Assembly: GCA_021106775.1 (NCBI GenBank)
Contig: JAIOTL010000321.1
Coordinates: 1-5,125 of the forward strand
Direction: 5' to 3'
Length of the DNA stretch: 5,125 nt
Source: Planctomycetota bacterium
Lineage (GTDB): Bacteria; Planctomycetota; UBA8742; SKZP01; JAIOTL01
Below, piece after piece: positions 1 through 4,755 of this stretch (positions are counted from its first letter, which is position 1; each line of letters opens with the position of its first letter). The notes below the pieces were generated by a model. The model was given only the letters and a program-made list of their open reading frames with translations, did no database searches and was not told where the DNA came from. A program made the translations under genes and the position numbers.

Positions 1-210
1 AAATATCCTGGTAATTCGGTCGGATTGTTCGGCGATAAGGTGCATATTGTAACGACCCAAGCGGATGTGCTTTCATCCGAGATTCGCGAACTTTTATGGA
101 ATAACGATATTTTGCTTAAAAACATCGAAATCGTGAAACCAACGCTTGAGGACGTTTTCGTATCCGTGCTTGGCAGGGAAACCAATGCTGAGAGCGAGGT
201 TGTCGCATGA
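1..210 (+). CDS. ABC exporter ATPase, C-terminal end only (5' truncated)
   Basis: The reading frame is open from the first base of the window and ends at TGA 208-210, giving the last 69 residues of a protein that starts further left. The visible part lies after all nucleotide-binding motifs, so the call rests on its tail and its context. The tail contains PTLEDVFVSVLG, the usual ending of drug-export type ABC ATPases, and the next ATPase has the matching LENVFVSLIEA near its own end. A TTG at 25 could be read as a start, but the frame is open before it and the peptide is plainly a C-terminus, so that start is rejected. The stop overlaps the next start (ATGA, 207-210), indicating translational coupling. 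By analogy with E. coli YbhF, which carries two ATPase domains in one chain, this would be the equivalent of its N-terminal half. That assignment is inference. Confidence 0.8.
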   Translation, partial: KYPGNSVGLFGDKVHIVTTQADVLSSEIRELLWNNDILLKNIEIVKPTLEDVFVSVLGRETNAESEVVA

Positions 211-1196
211 AAAACAACAACAATAAACAGGATATCGTAGTTTCCGTTCATGAGCTTGAACGGCGGTTCGGTAAGTTCGTCGCAGTGAACAAAGTTAGTT
301 TTGACGTTTATCGAGGGGAGATTTTCGGGTTTTTGGGACCAAATGGTGCAGGAAAATCCACGACAATTAGGATGTTATGCGGAATTCTCAACCCTACAGG
401 TGGCTCGGGCATAATTTCAGGATATGACATACGTAGGGAATCTGAGCAGATTAAACTTCATATCGGTTACATGAGCCAGAAATTCTCGCTTTACGAAGAC
501 CTTACAGTCGAGGAAAACATCAACTTTTACAATGGAATTTACAATATTCCCAAAGAGAAGAAAAGCGAGCGAAAAGAATGGGTCATTGAGATGGCGGGGC
601 TTCAGAATCATCGGAAATCATTTCCCAGAGATTTATCAGGCGGTTGGAAGCAAAGGCTGGCTCTGGGATGCGCGATTTTACACGAACCGCCGATAATCTT
701 CCTTGATGAACCAACATCAGGCGTTGACCCGATAAGCAGGCGTATGTTCTGGGATTTAATTTACGAAATGACAGGCAAAGGAGTAACCGTTTTTGTAACG
801 ACGCATTACATGGATGAAGCGGAATATTGCGACCGCATCGGGCTGATTTACAGAGGTGAGCTGATTTCCCTTGGCACACCCGACGAATTGAAACGCGAAC
901 ACATGAAAGAAACCGTACTCGAACTACTTTGCAGCAATCCGCAGAGCAGAATCCAGGAGGTCGAACAATTCGCCGAAGTCAAGGAAGCTGCTATTTTCGG
1001 GCATGGCATGCACTTGATATTAATCGATTCGTCCGAGGATACGCTGAATTCGGTTATGCGCAGAAACAGCATGTTGTTTTCTGATGATAAGGAATTCAGC
1101 CAGAAGAAGGTTTTATCATCACTCGAAAACGTCTTCGTCTCGCTCATTGAAGCAAAAGACCGCGAACTTTCTCCTGAGAAGGAGGTTCGCCGATGA
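207..1196 (+). CDS. ybhF: ABC-2 type exporter ATP-binding protein (YbhF C-terminal-half-like)
   Basis: This is a cytoplasmic ATPase that would power export through the two membrane proteins encoded next. All nucleotide-binding motifs are intact in the 329 residues: Walker A GPNGAGKST (44-52), Q-loop glutamine 91 in YMSQKFSLYEDLT, signature LSGGWKQ (143-149), Walker B IIFLDEP (163-169) with catalytic Glu168, D-loop SGVD (171-174) and switch His200 in TTHYMDEAEYCDR. The strings QKFSLYEDLTVE and DEAEYCDRIGLIYRG closely resemble the C-terminal half of E. coli YbhF as I remember it. Residues from about 235 to 329 form an extra C-terminal domain ending in LENVFVSLIEA. The start ATG lies inside the ATGA overlap with the previous gene, with a weak GAGCGAGG ribosome site before it, and the stop overlaps the next start in the same way. 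YbhF proteins are fused tandem ATPases, so this is one half as a separate gene. Substrate is unknown; the family is linked to drug and cation efflux. Confidence 0.9.
   Translation: MKNNNNKQDIVVSVHELERRFGKFVAVNKVSFDVYRGEIFGFLGPNGAGKSTTIRMLCGILNPTGGSGIISGYDIRRESEQIKLHIGYMSQKFSLYEDLTVEENINFYNGIYNIPKEKKSERKEWVIEMAGLQNHRKSFPRDLSGGWKQRLALGCAILHEPPIIFLDEPTSGVDPISRRMFWDLIYEMTGKGVTVFVTTHYMDEAEYCDRIGLIYRGELISLGTPDELKREHMKETVLELLCSNPQSRIQEVEQFAEVKEAAIFGHGMHLILIDSSEDTLNSVMRRNSMLFSDDKEFSQKKVLSSLENVFVSLIEAKDRELSPEKEVRR
1179..1185 (+). promoter_or_regulatory. Strong ribosome binding site for the first permease
   Basis: AAGGAGG lies seven bases before ATG 1193, inside the end of the ATPase gene. It is a full Shine-Dalgarno match and fixes the permease start at 1193 despite the four-base overlap. 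A second ATG at 1199 is less well spaced. The site suggests the permease is translated efficiently in its own right as well as by coupling. Confidence 0.8.
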
Positions 1197-2326
1197 ACAT
1201 GCGGAGAATGTGGGCTGTTTCGAGAAAGGAATTTCTTCAAGTTTTGCGCGACCCGCGAAGTTTAGGGCTTGCGATACTGATGCCTGTGTTGTTAATCGTA
1301 CTTTTCGGATATGCTCTCACGCTTGATATCAATAGGGTTCCAACAATTATTTGGGATCAGAGCATGACACCTCAGAGTCGGGAATATTTGAGCGAATTCA
1401 GCTCATCCGAGTATTTCGCAATCGTTGAATACACAACAAATTATGAAACAATACAAAAATACCTTGACAATGGCACAGCACTGGTTGGCGTGGTAATTCC
1501 AGGTGATTTCGCGAGTCAGCTGAAGTCCGGCAAGAAAACGCAGGTTCAAATTATCGTTGACGGTTCAGATTCAACAACTGCGCAGGTTGCCATCAGTTAT
1601 GCTCTTGTGGTAACATCGGAGTATTCGAAAAATATTCTGCTCGATTATGCTGCATCAAAGGCAATTGAACCGCCTGTAAATCCAATAGAATTGAGCCAGC
1701 GATTTTGGTTCAATCAGGAGCTGAAATCCCGCAATTTCATCATACCCGGATTAATCGCTATGATTATGATGATTATTGCAGCTCTTCTAACATCGCTGAC
1801 TTTCTCGAAGGAATGGGAAACCGGCACCATGGAACAACTCATAACCACGCCGGTTAAAGGCTGGGAACTCATCGTAGGAAAACTAATCCCGTATATTATC
1901 ATTGGTTTCATCGATGTACTACTTGCGGTTCTGACAGGTGTATTGGTTTTCGATGTGCCGATAAAAGGCATTGTTTTCCTCGTTTTGCTATCGACATTCA
2001 TCTTTCTCGTTGCAGGACTGACGCAAGGGATGCTCATCAGCATTGTAACTAAGAATCAGCTTACTTCAAACATGTTTGCGATGGTTACGACATTTGTTCC
2101 TTCGTTCATTCTCTCAGGCTTCGTTTTTGCTTTAAAGAACATGCCTGATTTCCTGCAATATCTGAGTTATGCTGTCTCAGCGAGATATTTCAACAAACTT
2201 GAGCGTACGTTATTCCTCAAAGGGCTTGGTTTTGAGTACATAGCATTTGAGTTTGTATTGCTGATTCTATTTGCGTTATTCCTGTTGTTTTTGTCAAACA
2301 ATCGCTTTAAGAAAAGGTTGAATTAA
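1193..2326 (+). CDS. ybhS: ABC-2 type exporter permease (YbhS-like)
   Basis: This is an inner-membrane subunit of the exporter, 377 residues, about the length of E. coli YbhS. The layout is that of the ABC-2 membrane family: a short cytoplasmic N-terminus with RKEFLQVLRDPRS, a first membrane segment at about 24-43, a large extracytoplasmic domain at about 45-180, then a cluster of five membrane segments at about 183-203, 232-252, 259-285, 292-313 and 348-368. Between segments two and three, WETGTMEQLITTPVKGWELI (208-227) is the conserved cytoplasmic loop expected to contact the ATPase. Further family marks are FGYALTLDI after the first segment, SFILSGFVF (304-312) and SARYFNKLERTLFLKG (329-344). 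These match remembered YbhS closely. The protein ends with a basic tail, RFKKRLN. It overlaps the ATPase gene by four bases, and its paralogue follows 41 bases downstream, so a heterodimeric pore is likely. Substrate cannot be read from sequence. Confidence 0.9.
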   Translation: MNMRRMWAVSRKEFLQVLRDPRSLGLAILMPVLLIVLFGYALTLDINRVPTIIWDQSMTPQSREYLSEFSSSEYFAIVEYTTNYETIQKYLDNGTALVGVVIPGDFASQLKSGKKTQVQIIVDGSDSTTAQVAISYALVVTSEYSKNILLDYAASKAIEPPVNPIELSQRFWFNQELKSRNFIIPGLIAMIMMIIAALLTSLTFSKEWETGTMEQLITTPVKGWELIVGKLIPYIIIGFIDVLLAVLTGVLVFDVPIKGIVFLVLLSTFIFLVAGLTQGMLISIVTKNQLTSNMFAMVTTFVPSFILSGFVFALKNMPDFLQYLSYAVSARYFNKLERTLFLKGLGFEYIAFEFVLLILFALFLLFLSNNRFKKRLN

Positions 2327-2367
2327 GCTTGTTTTCAAAGGAAATTTGAAGAATTTAAAGGGAAAAA

Positions 2368-3513
2368 ATGGGTAGTAATATCTCTGCTGAGCGAATATGG
2401 AGCATTTTAAAAAAGGAACTTATCCTTGCCTTACGAAGTCCACAAATGCGCGCGATTATTATTGCTGTGCCGATTATTCAGCTTGTTATTTTCGGATACG
2501 CGCTAACCATGGACGTTAAGGATGTTTCAATTGCGGTTCTGGACAGGGATAAAAGCTCGCTGAGTCGAGAATACATAAGCCGATTCGACAATTCGCCGTA
2601 CTTTAATCTGACAAACATTATCAAAAGCGACAAGGAAGCGACGGAATTGCTGAATCGCAGCAAGGCAGACCTTGTGCTCATCATTGATAATAAATTTCAC
2701 TCAGATTTGATTTCAGGTAAAACAGTGCAGGTGCAGGCACTTGTTGACGGTACAGATTCGAATTATGCAAGTATTTTGCTCAATTATGCAGCCAGAATTA
2801 CTTCGAAATTCTCAATGGAAACTCTCAAGACAAATGCTATGAAAATGGGCAAAAACATGAACAGCGTTGTTGGAATCGAGCTTGAACAACGTGCGCTATA
2901 CAACATTCAGCTTGACAGTCAGATATTTTTCATTCCCGGTTTGATAATGATGCTTTTGACACTGATAGTACTGCTTCTGACGAGCATGGCAATTGTTCGC
3001 GAGAAGGAAATCGGGACAATTGAGCAGATTATGGTAACGCCGGTGAAGCCTGTTGAACTCATTATCGGGAAGACTTTACCCTTCGGACTTGTTGGTTTAT
3101 TTGATGCAACTGTTGTGGTTCTCATTGCGATTTTCTGGTTTGAAGTGCCGTTTAAGGGTAGCATATTGCTTCTTTATCTCGGGATATCACTTTTTCTTCT
3201 AACTGCGTTAGGAATCGGGCTTTTTATCTCGACTGTGAGCAGAACCCAGCAGCAGGCACTGATTACGACGTTCTTTTTCCTTATGCCCGGGATGCTGCTT
3301 TCCGGTTTTGCTTTTCCAATTGCGAATATGCCGGAGTTTATTCAGTGGATAACATATCTCAATCCGCTGCGGTATTTTCTTGAGATTCTGCGGTATATTT
3401 TCCTCAAGGGAGTCGGGATGGACATTCTGTGGGATAGATTCCTTGCACTTGGATTGATTGCGGGATTTGTGCTTACGGTAACCGTTGCGCGATTCAAGAA
3501 AAAGCTGCAGTAG
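2368..3513 (+). CDS. ybhR: ABC-2 type exporter permease (YbhR-like)
   Basis: This is the second inner-membrane subunit, 381 residues, paralogous to the preceding gene along its whole length. Membrane segments are visible at about 27-46, 187-208, 234-257, 264-288, 297-317 and 356-375, with an extracytoplasmic domain at about 50-185. The coupling loop REKEIGTIEQIMVTPVKPVE (211-230) corresponds to the same loop in the first permease. The stretch SRTQQQALITTFFFLMPGML (291-310), then LSGFAFPIANMPEFIQ and LNPLRYF, is very close to E. coli YbhR as I recall it, particularly the TQQQA motif, which separates the YbhR from the YbhS type. The ATPase-YbhS-YbhR order is the same as in E. coli. The start ATG is preceded by a modest AAAGGGA ribosome site (2357-2363). 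There is no clear promoter in the 41-base gap, so it belongs to the same transcript. It is the last gene of the operon. Confidence 0.9.
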   Translation: MGSNISAERIWSILKKELILALRSPQMRAIIIAVPIIQLVIFGYALTMDVKDVSIAVLDRDKSSLSREYISRFDNSPYFNLTNIIKSDKEATELLNRSKADLVLIIDNKFHSDLISGKTVQVQALVDGTDSNYASILLNYAARITSKFSMETLKTNAMKMGKNMNSVVGIELEQRALYNIQLDSQIFFIPGLIMMLLTLIVLLLTSMAIVREKEIGTIEQIMVTPVKPVELIIGKTLPFGLVGLFDATVVVLIAIFWFEVPFKGSILLLYLGISLFLLTALGIGLFISTVSRTQQQALITTFFFLMPGMLLSGFAFPIANMPEFIQWITYLNPLRYFLEILRYIFLKGVGMDILWDRFLALGLIAGFVLTVTVARFKKKLQ

Positions 3514-3525
3514 CATTATCGGTAG

Positions 3526-3544
3526 GTCAGGTATCTTGCCTGAC
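3526..3544. repeat. Hairpin just after the exporter operon
   Basis: GTCAGG (3526-3531) pairs with CCTGAC (3539-3544). Two further pairs (one G-T) close a three-base loop, TCT, for eight pairs in all. It begins 13 bases after the stop of the last permease. No T-run follows at once (the next is at about 3565-3571), so it is a weak intrinsic terminator at best. It could instead protect the 3' end of the mRNA or be a copy of a dispersed repeat. From memory, GTCAGG...CCTGAC intergenic hairpins recur in some environmental genomes. Confidence 0.6.
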
Positions 3545-3574
3545 ATTTATATGAAGAATTAAGAGTTTTTTACA

Positions 3575-3600
3575 ACTAAGGACACTAAGATTCACTAAGG
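3575..3600 (+). repeat. Short ACTAAGG tandem-like repeat
   Basis: Three copies of ACTAAGG/ACTAAGA stand at 3575-3581, 3584-3590 and 3594-3600, with a period of 9-10 bases. The last two share CACTAAG. There is no coding potential. It could be a chance low-complexity stretch, a binding array with helical spacing, or a fragment of a dispersed intergenic repeat. Confidence 0.5.
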
Positions 3601-3620
3601 TTCAATATTTTTGCGAAGTT

Positions 3621-3750
3621 GTCATTCCTGTGAAAACGGGAATAAAGGAGGTTTTTTATTTATCCAGATGTTCGACGCTAGGATTCTTCGCTACGCTCAG
3701 AATGACAGTACACAACACTCAGAATGACAGCTTGCATCCTTCGCAATGAC
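3621..3750. repeat. Cluster of GTCATT...AATCC intergenic repeat units, facing ends
   Basis: The cluster opens with GTCATTCC on the plus strand, whose ATTCCTG (3624-3630) pairs with CGGGAAT (3637-3643), and which runs on to TCCAG at 3662-3666. It closes with units in the opposite orientation. On the minus strand one reads GTCATTGC from 3750, GTCATTCTGAG from 3728, and a complete GTCATTCTGAGCGTAGCGA...AGAATCC unit from 3706 to 3681. CTCAGAATGACAG is repeated exactly at 3696-3708 and 3718-3730. TTGCGAAG (3611-3618) is mirrored by CTTCGCAA (3739-3746). The whole is bounded by GTCATT and AATGAC, as is the element at 4541-4750. Nested or serial insertion of one small non-coding element family fits this best. 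There is no protein-coding potential. Confidence 0.7.
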
Positions 3751-3796
3751 ATATTTTTTTCTATTTACAGGAAAATGAAACAAAGAATGTTTAAAA

Positions 3797-3826
3797 TGAA
3801 AAAGGATGTGACGAATCACATCCTTT
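3797..3826 (-). terminator. Intrinsic terminator of the lipoprotein gene
   Basis: AAAGGATGTGA (3801-3811) and TCACATCCTTT (3816-3826) form a perfect 11-pair stem with a four-base loop. Read on the minus strand the loop is TTCG, a stable tetraloop, and the stem runs into a T-tract (TTTTTC, then more T after one CA). It begins about 20 bases after the stop codon of the minus-strand lipoprotein. On the plus strand only three T follow before CGC, so it works mainly for the minus strand and insulates that gene from the convergent exporter operon. Confidence 0.9.
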
Positions 3827-3846
3827 CGCAATTTGAGTCAGAATAA

Positions 3847-4065
3847 TTATTCTGCTGGTGTTTCTGCTGGTACTTCTGCAGGTGTTTCTGCTGGTACTTC
3901 TGCTGGTGTTTCTGCTGGTGTTTCTGCTGGTGTTTCTTCTGGTGTTTCTGCTGGTGTTTCTTCTGGTGTTTCTGCTGGTACTTCTGCTTTTTTCTTGCAG
4001 CCTGTTACGAAGACGAGACCAAAAACAAACATAACGACGAGTGAGAGAACTAAGAGTTTACGCAT
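3847..4065 (-). CDS. Small repeat lipoprotein, (T/V)P(A/E)E repeats
   Basis: The 72-residue product begins MRKLLVLSLVVMFVFGLVF and reaches a lipobox VTGC with Cys23, followed by three lysines. It is therefore predicted to be exported, lipidated by signal peptidase II processing and anchored in a membrane. The mature part is almost entirely eleven tetrapeptides (residues 29-72) of VPAE, TPAE or TPEE, giving a proline-rich, acidic, probably extended chain with no folded domain. Residue +2 is Lys, not Asp, which under the enterobacterial sorting rule would favour the outer membrane; applying it here is inference. The start is well supported: AGGAGAGG (complement of 4070-4077) stands four bases before ATG. 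A sigma-54-like promoter lies upstream and a terminator downstream, so it is monocistronic. The opposite strand of the repeat is also open, but lacks these signals. I do not recognise a named family. A spacer or tether across the cell wall is one possibility. Confidence 0.88.
   Translation of the reverse strand: MRKLLVLSLVVMFVFGLVFVTGCKKKAEVPAETPEETPAETPEETPAETPAETPAEVPAETPAEVPAETPAE
3850..3981 (-). repeat. Tandem 12-base coding repeat, 11 units
   Basis: Eleven consecutive 12-base units fill the 3' part of the lipoprotein gene up to the stop codon. On the plus strand the basic unit is TCTGCTGGTGTT, with variants carrying TAC for TGT (Val for Thr) or TCT for GCT (Glu for Ala). As the unit is a multiple of three, gain or loss of copies by slippage or recombination would keep the frame and change only the length of the protein tail. 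Confidence 0.9.
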
Positions 4066-4106
4066 AAAACCTCTCCTTTTTTTTCGACACGGGTTTCGTG
4101 ATGTTC

Positions 4107-4119
4107 GATTACTGTAATC
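4107..4119. promoter_or_regulatory. Small palindrome in the lipoprotein leader
   Basis: GATTAC and GTAATC flank a single central T, making a perfect 13-base dyad. It lies between the predicted transcription start (about 4130) and the ribosome site of the lipoprotein gene. It could be an operator or a small mRNA hairpin; its role is not known. Confidence 0.4.
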
Positions 4120-4139
4120 AAACTTTCGGATTTCTAAGA

Positions 4140-4156
4140 AGCAATTAATATGCCAA
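4140..4156 (-). promoter_or_regulatory. Predicted sigma-54 (-24/-12) promoter of the lipoprotein gene
   Basis: Read on the minus strand the site is TTGGCATATTAATTGCT. It matches the sigma-54 consensus TTGGCACG-N4-TTGC(A/T) at all positions except CG, which is TA here. The invariant GG and GC are present with exactly ten bases between them. Transcription would start near 4129-4130, leaving a leader of about 64 bases before the lipoprotein ATG. No better sigma-70 promoter was seen in this leader. Sigma-54 promoters need an activator bound upstream, and inverted repeats occur at the expected distance. The sequence match is direct; its activity is inference. Confidence 0.7.
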
Positions 4157-4193
4157 GTTACTAATTAGTTCGAAACGTTATAACAATATGTGA

Positions 4194-4207
4194 TATAAGG
4201 ACTTATA
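4194..4207. promoter_or_regulatory. Palindrome TATAAG-GA-CTTATA upstream of the promoter
   Basis: Two six-base arms are separated by two bases, about 40-50 bases upstream of the -24 element. TTATAACA is also repeated directly at 4178-4185 and 4203-4210. The stretch is very AT-rich, so chance is possible. It could be a regulator or bending-protein (IHF-like) site between the enhancer and the promoter. Confidence 0.35.
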
Positions 4208-4220
4208 ACAGCTTGAGCAG

Positions 4221-4285
4221 ATGTAACGAATATTTACTTTTTCTAAAATCGTTACATGTTGTTACAAATATTACAGAATGTAACA
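4221..4285. promoter_or_regulatory. Cluster of TGTAAC/GTTACA half-sites, likely activator sites
   Basis: ATGTAACGA (4221-4229) is matched by its exact inverse TCGTTACAT (4249-4257). TGTTACA (4260-4266) is matched by TGTAACA (4279-4285) across 12 bases. Four half-sites thus fall within 65 bases. The two GTTACA copies start ten bases apart, one helical turn. The cluster is about 90-155 bases upstream of the predicted sigma-54 start, the usual place for enhancer-binding protein sites. I do not recognise which regulator would read TGTAAC. Confidence 0.55.
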
Positions 4286-4540
4286 TTTATTTACATAAAA
4301 TAAATTACTTCAAGCATCAATGAATATCTAGTCGGAAAGTAATATGAAGGCATCGATTTAGCGATAGTTAGCGTTTTGCAGGCACCAGCTGAAGAATGTA
4401 CCCAATACAAACCTATTCATTTGCTATGAAATCGATTTAGCGACAATTTATGGACGAACTGCAATCATACAACTGCTTGTGTACCGCTATTTAGCAAGCT
4501 ACACGCCACCTTGCAGAGATTGACAGACAACCCTCCTCGT
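4286..4540. other. Non-coding stretch with a 13-base direct repeat
   Basis: No credible gene is seen here on either strand. The one notable structure is ATCGATTTAGCGA, present exactly at 4352-4364 and 4431-4443 (79 bases apart), with related fragments GATAGTTAGCG right after the first copy and GCTATTTAGCAAGC at about 4486-4499. The stretch could be the far upstream region of the lipoprotein promoter, a decayed gene, or an unrecognised RNA; nothing seen decides between these. Confidence 0.45.
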
Positions 4541-4750
4541 GTCATTCTGAACGAGTGAGTGAAGCGAACGCAGTGAAGAATCCAGGCTTGCGGAGTAATA
4601 GACGTGGAATTTGTTTGAATAATCTATGTCTGCAGAACAACGAATCCGAATCTTTGTCTGCATTGGAAATAGATTTCGCATTGTTCGATGTTTTGTGTAT
4701 GACCATCCTGGATTGCCGCGTCAGTCGCTTTGCTCCCTCCTCGCAATGAC
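4541..4750. repeat. Composite element: two facing GTCATT...AATCCAGG repeat units
   Basis: The left unit (4541-4586, plus strand) begins GTCATTCTGAACGAG and ends AGAATCCAGG. The right unit (4707-4750, minus strand) begins GTCATTGCGAGGAGG and ends GCAATCCAGG. They face each other around a 120-base core, so the whole is bounded by GTCATT and AATGAC like a miniature inverted-repeat element. The core has an inverted pair AATCTAT/ATAGATT (4621-4627, 4669-4675) and a near-direct repeat TCTATGTCTGCA/TCTTTGTCTGCA. There is no transposase and no clear target duplication. Open frames across it give only the arginine- and serine-rich peptides typical of these repeats and are not called as genes. Its right end is five bases from the stop codon of the next gene. 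Confidence 0.75.
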
Positions 4751-4755
4751 GAGAT

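Noticed and set aside
25..210. Small gene starting at TTG 25
   Set aside because: The frame is open to the left edge and the peptide matches the end of an ABC ATPase, so it is a truncated gene and not a small one.
848..1240. Minus-strand 130-codon open frame opposite the ATPase gene
   Set aside because: It is antisense to a gene with intact family motifs, serine-rich as expected of a shadow frame, and has no start signals.
3624..3656. Intrinsic terminator for the plus-strand operon (hairpin then TTTTTT)
   Set aside because: The hairpin at 3624-3643 is separated from the T-run by about eight bases (AAAGGAGG) and is part of a repeat unit, so it is not a good terminator.
3850..3981. CRISPR-like array
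   Set aside because: The 12-base units are directly adjacent with no unique spacers and are in frame in a lipoprotein gene.
3833..4117. Plus-strand open frame with SAGVSAGT repeats over the lipoprotein gene
   Set aside because: It is the antisense of the tandem repeat. It has no ribosome site or export signal, while the minus strand has signal peptide, lipobox, ribosome site, promoter and terminator.
4555..4749. Plus-strand 64-codon open frame in the composite repeat
   Set aside because: It lies wholly inside the repeat element, has no ribosome site, and its ends coincide with repeat sequence.
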